Position numbers and translations under genes: made by a program. Below are positions 48,546 to 59,699 of a stretch of 64,000 nt of DNA, piece after piece; position 1 is the stretch's first letter; each line of letters opens with the position of its first letter. This DNA comes from Lineus longissimus (Eukaryota > Nemertea > Pilidiophora > Heteronemertea > Lineidae), in the NCBI RefSeq assembly GCF_910592395.1, contig NC_088321.1, forward strand, positions 1,488,001 to 1,552,000, written 5' to 3'. The notes under the pieces are model-generated. The model saw nothing but the letters and a program-made list of their open reading frames with translations, did not search any database and was not told the DNA's origin.

Positions 48546-49592
48546 TTATATGCTTCTGTATACTATCACTCTATCATAAATACGATTCCCTCGTTTATCC
48601 TTTCGATGGCGCATATGTATAATATTCAACTCGTCCAGAGTAACCTCGAAGCCCTTCGCCATCGTAAGATGCTTCCTATCAGCAATACTCGTCCCCAGTA
48701 GTTCAACAAACACTTTTTCCACCGCGTCATTCTGTACATCCGAATTCAACGGATTTTTTGAAAAGCATTTAAATGCCATGCCGGCCAGTCGCAGACGCGA
48801 CACATCAGCACACCCGATATATACCCCCGACGTTTGGTTCCTCAATGGAATGTTGCATTCACCTTCAAGGCGAAGTTGTCGCTGTTGTCGTATGACATGT
48901 TTATGACGATAGTTACGAAAGATGACCATCGCCTTTTGAGTTCGGCCTATGAAACTAAAATACACAGCATCCGTTTCAAAAATTAAATGGAAGGACCCCG
49001 GACTCCACGGCAAGATCATAACGAGGGTGTTATTCGGGACCATTCGCCATATCAATTCGTTGTTCCTGTCAGTGTCTCGCTTCGAATAGATGGTGTACAG
49101 ATTGATGGTGACTTTCAATTTTCCGCCAGACCCCGGCACGTGGTGAAAGAAAGCGAACACTCTTTGTTTCGAGTTTATCGTCAAGAACTCAGACGTCACC
49201 TTCCCGCGTGTCTTTTCCTTCTTGGGCAACCAGACCTGCCCTACGAACTTCCCTTTTGCAAAATCATAAAGCTTTGCATCACGAAAAACCATTTTCTTTC
49301 CGATCATACTCCAGGGAATAATGATTATGTGATTCGAAACCCAGAGCTGTACGAAATTGTCCCGCGACTCTGGCATAGATGAGTTATAAAGCAATTTGGC
49401 GATGAGGTCTTTGAAGTGTGAGCTATAGACGAGGACACGCTTCACTGCATAACGTTCATGAAACTCTCTGTAAGTCACTGCAACCAGAGGACACCAAGGG
49501 ATGTACTGAATTTTAAAGTTGACCTGACTTGCATTGACCGGGGGCAAAAAGGGTAGCGATCTACCCATGTGGAATTCGAGATGGTGTTTCGC
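48546..49592 (-). CDS. Hypothetical protein exon (348 codons), family not recognised
   Basis: An uninterrupted frame from ATG 49568 gives 340 residues ending YDRVIVYRSI-stop. Eight more codons upstream reach an acceptor (TTTACTTTTGATAG|GCG), so it may be a last exon. Composition is balanced, with no low complexity, no signal peptide at this ATG and no clear membrane segment. It looks like a globular protein rich in strands (KLKVTINLYTIYSK, SFHLIFETDAVYFSF) with late Cys (GCADVS, FKCFS). The length without stops argues for a real gene. The stop lies 30 bp from a MITE end, so the 3'UTR probably runs into it. Confidence 0.6.
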   Translation of the reverse strand, partial: AKHHLEFHMGRSLPFLPPVNASQVNFKIQYIPWCPLVAVTYREFHERYAVKRVLVYSSHFKDLIAKLLYNSSMPESRDNFVQLWVSNHIIIIPWSMIGKKMVFRDAKLYDFAKGKFVGQVWLPKKEKTRGKVTSEFLTINSKQRVFAFFHHVPGSGGKLKVTINLYTIYSKRDTDRNNELIWRMVPNNTLVMILPWSPGSFHLIFETDAVYFSFIGRTQKAMVIFRNYRHKHVIRQQRQLRLEGECNIPLRNQTSGVYIGCADVSRLRLAGMAFKCFSKNPLNSDVQNDAVEKVFVELLGTSIADRKHLTMAKGFEVTLDELNIIHMRHRKDKRGNRIYDRVIVYRSI

Positions 49593-50059
49593 CTATCAAA
49601 AGTAAAAATAAAAACCTGGCGAGAAAGCCTGGCGAGAAAAACTTTAATCAGACACAATAATCGTTATGTCCGGCGAAGCGTTCGAAGAGGTAAGAGCAAT
49701 CTCCAAATCAGACACAATATTCAAGATTAATCTCTCTGCCAGTATTAGCCTCCATATTGGAAAGTCACTGCACATCATACATTGCGATTGCGCAGTGTAA
49801 TTGAACTGAAAATGGCCGTAGCCACAGATTCGTACTCATTTCAGGGACAAAATCACAAAAGCTTACGCTGTCTAAAATAAAATAGCTTCCATTAAAAGGT
49901 TTGATTAGGCTATTCTGACCATGTCACACAAGGTTTCGCATCGAGGGAGGATGATTGCTCCTTACACGATCGCGTGAGAGTACGGAATACCGCACGTGCA
50001 TCCCATGCATTACAAATTTCAGTCTATGAGAGCGCGTTTAAATGCAGCGGTTGTTTTCA

Positions 50060-50428
50060 ATAGCATTCCGCGAAGTTACTATTTATAGCTCACAAGGTCA
50101 TTTGCATAAGATATGGATGACGTTTTAGTCACGTGACAGTCGGACATCGACACTTATTTCTACGCATTTGAGCTTATTTCAAAGTCAATTATCTTTGACC
50201 CTGCATTGTTTTTAGCATGAATGATACCATAGAGTCAGAGAGAGAGATATTCAGAACAATTATGTAGTATTTCCAACACTCGGACATGTGCCAGATTGAA
50301 TCTAACTGCCCTAGTTAGAAAGCCTGAATCCATTACGAAAACGCATGTTTGTCCGACCTTGCCTGTAATTCAGCGATGGGGAAATAGAGGGCAGCAGCTG
50401 CAGTGACCTCATTATCGCGGAATGCTAT
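50060..50428. mobile_element. MITE with ATAGCATTYCGCGAAG ends, copy 3
   Basis: Both ends are intact (ATAGCATTCCGCGAAG and ATCGCGGAATGCTAT). Nearly identical to the copy at 38595 in the same orientation, with the flanking DNA different. Confidence 0.88.
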
Positions 50429-51085
50429 AGTGAACGAGTTTCTAGGAAAGATGTAAGGGTGGAGTAGATTTGTCCGCCTCGTCCCGCCAATAACCATCAG
50501 TTTGAGAGTTTGTTCCACATGGTCAGTAACGCGTGCGGGGAGGAGGATAGGCCTACGACTGACTCTGGATTTTCGAGGATGATTCTGCGGTTACGGATCG
50601 GCGATACTTCAGATGCAAACGAGAGCTTCGGGGATCGAGAAGAAGAACTTCCACGCAGAGTAGTCGTTTACTTGAGCTTTATTTTTTTTCCTAGACGACG
50701 GGGTGAACTCCGATGCTCGACAACGCCTAGCCCATCCTGACAATATCAGGCCATTTCACTCGATATATACTTATTCCCTCGGAAGCATGCATAAGGAGAA
50801 GTCGTGTTGCGGGCTGCTCTGTTTGCAAGAGGATGGTCCTAGCCATGCGAGAGGCAGTCGATGTGCATTGTATCGCTACCACCAATCAGCTCGCCGAAAG
50901 ATCCTACTGCAATGCACCGAGAAATGCCGCGCTGCTGACCAAGCCGCGTCAGGTTTTCGGTCCCGCACCTAGCTTATCTGCCGTCTAACAAGTACGCTTT
51001 GGACAATACGATTACAATAAAGAAGCCATAACATCCCCATTATTCAAAAGAGGTCATTATTTCTTATATATACATAGGTGAAATT

Positions 51086-51353
51086 ATACCTTTTTTTCAT
51101 ACATCCTGTACCTCCAGAATCCTCTGCGAGCCTCCTCCTTCTCCATACATGTTCCCTTCCGCTTACTCATCTGACATAAAACACGCACATCTTCGATCAG
51201 AACATTTGCTGTGGAACAGTCCAGCTGGCAGCAGACGATCGCGCAGGCTAGGAGAGAAACAACGTCAATTGACCCCGCATCCGGTACCGATATTCGCCAG
51301 TAGGTGGCAATCTTTTCGAAATTTGCAGTGTTATCGATCGCCGCTACGTCCAT
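51086..51353 (-). CDS. Possible first exon upstream of the 48546 gene
   Basis: ATG at 51351-51353 in AAAAACATGG context, with a TGACGTCG motif upstream. It encodes 88-89 residues (MDVAAIDNTANFEKIATYWR, then DVVSLLACAIVCC), ending AAAAAAG|GTATAA in phase 0. That phase matches the acceptor at 49592. Without splicing it would stop right after the donor at 51084. Joining the two exons is inference based on phase only. Confidence 0.35.
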
Positions 51354-51389
51354 GTTTTTACAATAAAGTGAGTCTTCCACGACGTCACA

Positions 51390-52600
51390 TGATTATACCT
51401 GTTCGCGATTTTTGTCGCTGCGACTAAACAGTTATCACTTCGACTAGCAATAGATGAATCGCTTGCAGAAGGTAGCTGTCGCTGGTCCTTGTTGCAGGCA
51501 CAAATGACAATTTCTGAAGTGTTTATTATCGCAGGTCAAGCCACGAATATCGCTCGTCTGCGGAGCGGGTGACGTCATTCATAACTGTTGAAACAGCATG
51601 GTTTTTCTTTCTTGATAAAAAATCTTCTGTTTCCACGCAGAATTACCTTTGACTGTGTCATGTGCTACAACTTGGGAATAAAGATACACAGGATGTGATT
51701 TTCACAATAACAGCTTCCAGCAGGACCGCAACTTCTCCAAACTGGATCATTGAAAACAATTTTGACACTAGAGGCGCTGATTTCGTTAATTTAGGACCTG
51801 GGGCGAGTTTGCATTGAAAGATCATTTACTTACAATAAACAATGGACAAGGACGGGGTGTAACCATAGGCCTGCCTGAAATTCACAAGCCATGTCCAAAA
51901 CTGCCTCACAACACTCGCGAAAAGCGTTATCAGAGGTCAGCATTTCAGTTTGGTACTACCAGCGGCGCCGCATGGTGTCAAGCGCGGATATTATCCTCCT
52001 GGCTAGGAAATCCCACGCCCTAGTCATCCCAGTTCGAGGGCCGGCTCTATTTTTAAAGACGGTCTTTTAATTTAGAGACCGTCTTTAAAAATCGAGCCTG
52101 CCCGCAACCTGTTGAAGGACCTACCGACCTATCTGCATTCAACCATCTTTGAAAATGAAACTGAACTCGTATAGATCCGGAAATTATCGCGCACAAGTAT
52201 CACGAATTACGAATTACGAATTGCTATTTGTCCGAGAAAGAGACCAAAAAATCATTGTTTACTATAAGCTGATTACGGGCGGATCACCGATCCAAAGGTT
52301 GACCGCGCTCAACGTTGCTTAACTTCCACTCTATGGCCAACGCGCCAACCACTGGGCCATAAAGGAATTTCTTTATGGCCGGCGGGTTAAGCCGTGCCAT
52401 ATACCTGGGGGTACTATACACTGATCAACGTGTGCCTTGGAAGGATCACTCGGAATCCAAAGTCCTTCACTTATTCACCAGAAATCCTTAAACGCAGCGA
52501 GTTTTGAATACGTGGAGACGAACTGACCGCGCTGTTACGAATCAGTCTAAATTGTCGCAGCGTCCTCTTTTCAATAAGAACGGAACTGGACGAGAGCATT
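51390..52600. other. Non-genic; one dispersed repeat
   Basis: A segment at about 51860-52025 (GGCCTGCCTGAAATTCACAAG ... GGTGTCAAG ... ATCCTCCTGGC) is related to 62400-62580. TAGAGACCGTCTTTAAAAATCGAGCC mirrors the preceding GGCTCTATTTTTAAAGACGG, a 24-bp hairpin at 52042-52102. Confidence 0.5.
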
Positions 52601-52629
52601 GACTTCAAATACTTAACACCAGATACAAG

Positions 52630-52800
52630 TGACTGCAAAATGGAACGCGACACCCGGGCCTGTCACCCCCAAAAGGTCCTGGGTTCGATTCCTTGGCGCT
52701 TCTGGCACACTCACTTGATAGACAGGGCGACTCTCCTCGACAGCGTAGGTTTCCTCCAGGGTCTCCGGTTTCCCCCTACTTACAATACAATCGCCCAATA
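52630..52800 (+). mobile_element. tRNA-derived SINE with Deu-like core, copy 2
   Basis: The head carries GGGCCTGTCACCCCC and box-B-like GGGTTCGATTCC. The body has ACAGCGTAGGTTTCCTCCAG then GGTCTCCGGTTTCCCCC. It shares head and core with the inverted copy at 42650. Confidence 0.7.
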
Positions 52801-52942
52801 TTGTTAATAGAGCTAATAATATCCTTGCTGACGCTCGGCTCTCCGCTCGATATTTTTACAGAGGTTGTGGGTTATCGGATGTCCGCAACCTCGCTGCGAG
52901 ATTGATATTTATCCCTTTTCTCAGGAGGCCCTCCGACTGGTC

Positions 52943-53132
52943 TTAAAGGGGCCGATAGGCCGAACAGGGGGATTAAATTGGCCACCTTCGGGCGACTTAT
53001 ATGCACAGTAACTGCACTTGGTTATGCTTGGTGCCAAATCAAGCACACTCAGTGCTTGATTTACTCCTGGTGCAAGCAGTCTTTCAAATAAATATCTGAG
53101 AGAAAATCGACGGCGCAATGGTCCCCCTTTAA
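52943..53132. mobile_element. TTAA-flanked MITE, related copy 3
   Basis: TTAAAGGGGCCGATAGGCCG at the left and GGTCCCCCTTTAA at the right. It shares TTAAATTGGCCA with the family at 28514 and 56668, and has internal self-complementary CAAGCACACTCAGTGCTTG. Confidence 0.65.
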
Positions 53133-53139
53133 CGCTAAA

Positions 53140-55150
53140 GATAGATATAATGTATAGCCTACACCAGGCAACCTCGTCCTTCGGAGGCGGGGTCAAAGTT
53201 GCAGCCACAGACGGCCATTTGGCGAAAAACAATAAGACCCTAGACGCAACTTTTAAGCATCCCATCATCAAATGAGTGTGCACCTCCCCGAGAACATTTT
53301 CAAAATTTAGAAAGCCGTATAGATGAGATTTGCGTCAAACTGGAGTGGGTTGACGGTAGTAACTTATCTTCTCCGAACAAACGCGCGCCTTTTAGTGAAA
53401 TCTACACAAATCAGCAGGGCCTAATTCTGTGGAAACATACTAGCAGGGGCGTTGTCAGCGAGCGGGAAGTTGAGCACCGAAGTCGCGTGATTTTTTTAAT
53501 CCGTATAGGGCGAAGGCCCGGTGTGACAGCGGATATAGTCCCCCTGGAGTCATAGTCCGGTAGCATTGTATTTGACCAATTAAGCAGCTTGATCTATTGT
53601 ACCGCTAACCCTAACCAAAACATTTAGCAATGCGGGCTATTGTTACACGGACTATCAGCCCTAGGACTACTATCCCCGCCACACCGGCGTCCAATTCTCA
53701 GTCATGTCAGTTATTAATGTGGCGGATGCTTTTAAATTTCTGACCAGAATTGATGCATTTTCCAAGCATCTGATGGCCATACCGATACTGGGATCGAAAT
53801 TTTGCTCTACTACAAAATATCGTAAAAATGTTTTTCGGGAGCAGAGAGGACACCCCTTGTATCTATACTCGACAGCCTGTACGATTTATAGCTCTCAGCA
53901 CTCCGACATCTGACTCCCACTTCGGCGTCCAGTGGAGTTTTTTGGCCGCCAGTGTCAGGACGCCAGAAAACTTCCAGGTGTGCTACGACTTGACGCCGCT
54001 GGCTGCCGGCGAACTCCACTCGACGCCGGATACCAAATTGGTTTGATTTTGGACTCCGGTGAACGCCAGTGAACGCCTGAAGCAGCCAGGTGTGCTGCCG
54101 ATTCAGCGTCGAGTGCCGTTCAGTCGAAATCCTCTGGTCGCCAGAGTTGGAGGGTGGTGCCAGCTTGTGGGTGCGAAATCCCCTCCTCGTAAAATTGAAA
54201 GTTGAACTTCCATTTGTAAACGTAGCCACAATCCAACTTGCATCAGGAATTGGGGGTCGCAGCCCAAAGATGACAGCTCTTGATCACAGTTAATAACATA
54301 ACAAACAATGTTTGGCGGTAATGGTCGGCCAGAAAGACTTAATCAGCTCCTCTATCCGGTCGGTCTTTGGGTGATTGGCTGGGAGCTAGCTAGTTTCCAT
54401 CACACTAAGTCTATGTACTCAATGTCGTCGTTCCCTTTGTCAGAATCCTGGCAGACAAAATCAATGGCCATTTGCGATATATATTTTAACGAATTCTTTT
54501 TTGTGGAGGTGCACATTGAATATTTATCCATATCGATTGATTAATTCATAAATATGCCTCTGGCAAACTGTGGAAGTTCCTTTTTTCTTTTCACACCAAG
54601 CGCCCTGATGGCCTTGGCGTTAACCGTTATTAAACACGGTGTAGGGAGTTTTCGCAAATCTCCGAAACACCAATGCGAACGCCTGCCCAATTCTTTCACA
54701 TCATTATCAGGAGCCCAAACGATGGGATGGCATTGGCGTATCGGGGTTTGGTAGTTTCCGCAAAGCCCCCAAAACGTCAACATGAACGCCTATCGCATTG
54801 TTCAACTTCGTATCAGGTGGTCGAACAAGGAAATAGGCGTTCAGACGTTGGCGTTGCAGGGATTGGCGAAAACCTCAGCCTGTCCGTAGTTGTTTCCCCA
54901 TCAACACCAAGCTGCTTCATCGCCAACCGTACGGCGCCAGGTCTCTTTTTAGACGGCCTCAGATTTCCTTTCCCGTCGGCTGTCCATCTGAGTGCGGTCC
55001 TTGGGAGTGTGCCCGCCGGCATTCAGCACACGTACCCCAACCAACTCTTTGCAGAGTAAACTGGTCCACTGGAGCGAACTCTCTCCCTCGTCTGCTATAT
55101 CCACATATTGACAATGATGGATGCAGAACATTGCCTTGTACATGTAGCTT
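53140..55150. other. Non-genic; palindrome-rich segments
   Basis: 53890-54150 is a diverged relative of the 48072 MITE (GGCGTC/GACGCC-rich). 54560-54850 repeats a CAATGCGAACGCC / GGGGTTTGGTAGTTTCCGC-like word pair. No coding exon is convincing. Confidence 0.4.
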
Positions 55151-55475
55151 TTTCACTCAACAGATTCAATCACATTGACTTGCATCATTTTCACCCATTA
55201 GATTCAATCACATTGAGGTCTTGCTTTTTCACTCAACAGATTCAATCACATTGACCTGCATCCTTTTCACAAATTAGATTCAATCACATTGAGGTGTCGC
55301 TTTTTTACTCAACAGATTCAATCACATTGACTTGCATCATTTTCAACCATCAGATTCAATCACATTGAGGTGTTGCTTTTTCACTCAACAGATTCAATCA
55401 CATTGACTTGCATCCTTTTCGCCCATTAGATTCAATCACATCGAGGTCTTGCTTTTTCACTCATCAGATTTAACC
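55150..55475. repeat. About 77-bp minisatellite, four copies (dimeric)
   Basis: The units consist of two related halves built on AGATTCAATCACATTGA, alternately followed by CTTGCATC and GGTCTTGC or GGTGTTGC. The array ends at CATCAGATTTAACC. Confidence 0.9.
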
Positions 55476-56051
55476 TCTTGAATCCCGGTGACCGACCAGT
55501 CGGTCATTTTGAAATAACTTTTTTCCGAACGACCGACAGGTCGGTTTTAGTGATATTTTTTTATTCCCTTGAGCTGGGAAGCCAGTTTATTGCTTGTTTT
55601 AGCGTGTTTGATGTACAGTAGGGTCAGTTAGAGCATGCCTGGGTCGATGGCGCCTCGGTACCGGACTTTGGCGGCTGTATGCGGGCGCTTACATCGTGAA
55701 AGTCGGACCCAATTTCGCAACCACGTGACCACCCTGGGATCTCGGGATTTTCAAGTTTTGGGATTTAAACAAAAACAAAACAAAGTTTAAGTTAAATATA
55801 TTTATTGATCACAATTCTATAACACTTACAGTCATCAACTCTTGGATAACAAAAAACAGCTCATTTGGGCGAGAGACATTCACTACAGTTGTAAAGGCCT
55901 AGAGTTGACCTTGAAGTGCTTTATTCAAACACAAAATCACTGCAAACAACTTAATACAAACGAACGTCAACCCAGAAATATTGGTGGCCATTTAATTATT
56001 TCAAGGTTTTTCACTGCAATTTGTGCGAGATTACCCTTTTAGATGTCAAGC

Positions 56052-56327
56052 ACAGTGGAATTTCCCTTAGCGGACACCTCTCTATTAAGGACACCCTCTC
56101 TAATAAGGACAACCTCTCTATTAAGGACACCCTCTCTATTAAGGACACCCTCTCTATTAAGGACACCCTCTCTAATAAGGACAACCTCTCTATTACAGAT
56201 GCTAGTTTTGGTCCCAAATTCGTTTTTTTCCATTTCATGTGACCTCTCTAATCAGGACACCTCTCTATTAAGGACAGTACTTGTCTGTCCCGAGGGTGTC
56301 TGTACTTAATAGAGAGGTTCTATTGTA
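56052..56327. mobile_element. pogo-like MITE copy 10
   Basis: ACAGTGGAATTTCCCTTAGC to GAGAGGTTCTATTGTA, with an expanded 18-bp CTCTCTATTAAGGACACC run. Confidence 0.9.
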
Positions 56328-56667
56328 ATTTGTGTGAGATTTTCTTTTGAGCTGCCATATTTGAAAACAAGAAAATAAAAAGCATTGTATGTTTCCGGGA
56401 TTATAGTTAGTTCACCATGCGCACACCTCATAGCGTCCCCTTAAGTACACCAGAAAATAAATGCTTGCAAATGAGCGACTTTTATCGCGGTGACAAGTGA
56501 GAATCATCGCTGCAATGATGAGAATATTGCCCATCTGCGGTTAAACCGGTAATCACTGGGTCTGTTGTTGAATACATGCCGTAGAGATCAACGATTTAGA
56601 TGAACACACAAGCAAGTTTTTATCACATGCGATCATGGTCGCACAAAATTCACACGTGTGCAGGCAC

Positions 56668-56889
56668 TTAAAGGCACTCTATAGAAAGTAGCTAGGTAGG
56701 CAAGATAAAGTTACACGAAGTCGCCAATAGGGGTCTCTCACATCTCACAGTACGTCGAAACTATTTACTCTGGTACGAGGAATATATTTTGTGCTAAAAC
56801 TAATATGACCCTGTGCCCTTATCGTGTATATTATTCACCGGGAGATGGCCAATTTGACCCGCATGCTCCTGGCTGTAGTCTCCCTTTAA
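56668..56889. mobile_element. TTAA-flanked MITE, copy 2
   Basis: TTAAAGGCACTCTATAGAAAG to CTGTAGTCTCCCTTTAA. The interior AAGATAAAGTTACACGAAGTC and CCAATAGGGGTCTCTCACAT matches 28514-28734. Confidence 0.8.
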
Positions 56890-57256
56890 GAGACAATGAC
56901 ATAGTGTCATTAAGCTGCATCTGAATTGGGCAGGGAGATGAACAGTCAAAGCATTCTCCCTTCACATCACCGGAACTTAAATCATTGAAGACTTCATTCC
57001 GTCTCTGCGTGGCCTCCATGGCCAAAAATTAGGCAAGACTCTCAGGCCTATCACATAAATGAAAGTTATAGTCATGATTAGAACAGTGCATTTTAACATC
57101 TTAGGCAAAATTGATGTATTTAAAAAAGCATTTTAAAAACATTTCAAGCTTAGTGGGTACTACACTATGGCTGCTGTTAACTTCCATTTCAATTTCCACA
57201 AGTGTAATAAGCCGGATGTCACGACTTGGAAGCCAGTGACCGCGGAGAGAATATTT

Positions 57257-57760
57257 GCCTGAACATTATCTTGTCTGCTCAGAGAATGTCGTCAAAGAAA
57301 ACGTGTGCCCTCCACCAATGAAGAACTTAGCTACAAAAACATGCAAAAGGGGGCAGCAAAATTTCAGAATGAATATATGCCTGAACTGTCTGCTCAGAGA
57401 ATGTCGTCAAAGAAAACGAAACGAGTTTACAATCCCCGATCACACCCCAAAAAAAGGTCATCGGTTGACTAACGAAGCACCACTGTTCAATGGATTTATA
57501 GTTGAATGCGATCAAACTACGTCATTTCCGATCGGGGATTCTGAAGTTTAGCCAAGAAAACTTGTGCTCTTCACCAATGAAGAACTTAGCTACAAAAATA
57601 TCCAAAAGGGGGCAGCAAAAGTTCAGAATGAATATATGCCTGAACTGTCTGCTCAGAGAATGTCGTCAAAGAAAACTTGTGCCCTCCACCAATGAAGAAG
57701 TTAATTACAAAAAAAAAACAAAAGGTGGCAGCAGAAGTCAGAATACCAATACAGGGTGGC
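57257..57760. repeat. Interrupted about 120-bp repeat, three units
   Basis: Units share CACCAATGAAGAACTTAGC, AAAAGGGGGCAGCAAAA and GAATGAATATATGCCTGAAC. A 100-bp unrelated insert (57420-57545) with inverted GATCGGGGATT/AATCCCCGATC ends separates units one and two. The open frames across it are not supported as genes. Confidence 0.75.
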
Positions 57761-58085
57761 CGCAAAAAAACAGAAAACATGCTACCATCATCATAGACCA
57801 CTCTTACACCGAACGCCAAAGACTACTACAGTAGGAAATACATGTCACATCTTGAAAATAACATTATTTCTATATTCGAAATGATTAAGTTTCAAAAGAA
57901 AGGTGTATGAAGCGGAAAATAGTGGACCACTTTTGGTGTAACCGGACTGATCCGGGTTACTTTGTCAAAATAAATTCCATTATAAAGTTTGGTACATCAC
58001 TTGGTCCTCAGAAGATGAGCAAGTGACAGTTGAGCTTCTCGTTAAAAGGGGGCAGCACCAATTCAGAAAATTAATTTTTTAAAAA

Positions 58086-58386
58086 CTCTTTCAGCCCTGG
58101 GCGGTTTTTTCCCGCACAGTGCCAAACTCTTCGGTGATTTTTTCAGCAGTGAAAGTACACATGGGGAATCCCGCTTAACGCTCGCCACGCCATCTACGAA
58201 CACTCTATATATTGTCTGCTGATCTAGCTGATTCATGTAGAATGGCTGTAGGTGGCGTGGCAATTGCTTGGGATCGTCAAATGACGATATTTCTTTAACT
58301 ATCGAGCCTACCGAGATATCTCGTCTGTAGAAGATTTGGACATGAACACCGAGCCGAGATATCTCGGTGTGGGGCTGAAAGAGTTA
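58086..58386. mobile_element. MITE with ACTCTTTCAGCCC ends
   Basis: AAACTCTTTCAGCCCTGGGC on the left and GGGGCTGAAAGAGTTAA on the right are inverted. The right arm contains the palindrome CCGAGATATCTCGG. Confidence 0.7.
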
Positions 58387-58728
58387 AGCTAAGTACACTG
58401 TCAGACCATAACCATTTCAATTTGAGCATTTTGAACTGCAGATAATCGACAGACAAATACAAGTACATGTTTCCATCAGGTGTCGATTCTCGGCTATGTC
58501 TGGTATCGTCGCTTTTTTCCGTTCCCTGGTGCGCTACCTGGGAATCACAACACTCTTAAGTATGCTAAATATTACAAGACAAGACATCTGGGAAGACATA
58601 AGGAATCTTTTGCGTCAATATCAAATTGTGTGGATCACTTGTTCATCCATGAAAATCTCATGCCTCCATTGTGATATTCCAGGTAGCCTTGTTGATCGTT
58701 GCAAACAGAATAAAAAACTCGAGGGTTA

Positions 58729-59075
58729 AAGGGTAACTCGTGTCAAATTTCACCATGTAATGTTTTAGCTGTTTTTGACAAATGACTACGTCACTTTCTC
58801 ATAAATCAGTAAGGTTTTCGAATCGAAATGCACATTTTCTAGAAATTGATGGTTTAATCCCGCCCGGACGGCTCGCTTCGATGCCGTTTTCGTTGATGAC
58901 GTCACAACATGAACATTTTCGCGGTCGCGGTGGTTTACATTCAGCAATTTTATAATAAATCTAATCAAAAATGGAAAATTTGAGCTTTACATTTGTGATC
59001 AACAATTAAAAACGGACGTATTTCCGCAAAGTTGAAAATCACATCATAGTATGACTTAAACACCATCTTTTTGAT
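58729..59075. mobile_element. TTAA-flanked interspersed repeat, copy 2 (inverted)
   Basis: The reverse complement of 17733-18065 with few differences, from TTAAAGGGTAACTCGTG to CATAGTATGACTTAA. Open frames in either copy are carried by the repeat. Confidence 0.85.
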
Positions 59076-59155
59076 CAACTATTTCTACTATTAGTCATAC
59101 ATTCTTGTTCGTGTACTGTTTTAACCCCATCCTGTCGGCCAGTACTTTTAATATT

Positions 59156-59399
59156 GGCCGGGTCTATTTGGCAAGCCGCTCGTAGAACAGGCATCTTTTT
59201 TTTGTCCTGTTTGGAGAGCCGCTTGCCAAACAGCACTAAAAAGCCACCCTGTTCGGCCAGCCGGGCTTGCCAAACAGGTAAAAATCTACCCTGTTTGGCG
59301 AGCTGGAGACTTTACTTTAATATTAATGAGTTCGGCTCTCCATTCAGGACAAATAAAAGTCGCTGTTTGGTAAGCCGGGCTTGCCAAGTAGTCACTTCC
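59156..59399. mobile_element. Mutator-like MITE with 9-bp target duplication, copy 1
   Basis: Flanked on both sides by TTTAATATT (59147-59155 and 59400-59408). Ends GGCCGGGTCTATTTGGCAAG and, inverted, GGAAGTGACTACTTGGCAAG match at most positions. A 9-bp duplication fits Mutator-type transposition. The interior is a series of inverted TTGGCAAGCCG/CGGCTTGCCAA words. Confidence 0.85.
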
Positions 59400-59486
59400 T
59401 TTAATATTATTACCTCTTATTACGTAGTGAAGGCCTGTTATGGGCGGAACCCCGTCTCGAAAAATACCAATGAGTTGATCAAAAAG

Positions 59487-59693
59487 ATGGCGTTACCTCT
59501 CAAGATTTTTATCATCGTGTCTACATTGTATGTCTCCAGCAAAGGGAAGGGTCTAAAAGCACTGAAAGTGAAAAGGAAATTCTGTGTTCAAGGCGTACAG
59601 AGGCATTTTTACCATAAAGGAGTCCCAAAAACTGGCATGAAACAGCCACGGACACTTCCAGGGATCCATATCCAAAATAATTCAGAATTCTAA
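59487..59693 (+). CDS. Candidate small secreted protein (68 aa)
   Basis: AAAAAGATGG gives a good start context. A hydrophobic leader (MALPLKIFIIVSTLYVSSKG) is followed by a basic tail with KVKRK, a possible processing site, and one Cys. No relatives or regulatory signals were identified, and one frame of this size can occur by chance. Confidence 0.2.
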   Translation: MALPLKIFIIVSTLYVSSKGKGLKALKVKRKFCVQGVQRHFYHKGVPKTGMKQPRTLPGIHIQNNSEF

Positions 59694-59699
59694 CGGCCA

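Noticed and set aside
57255-57834. Two about 100-codon frames with MKNLATK and CLNCLLRECRQRK
   Set aside because: They follow an interrupted tandem repeat; similar frames come from repetition and no splice sites support them.
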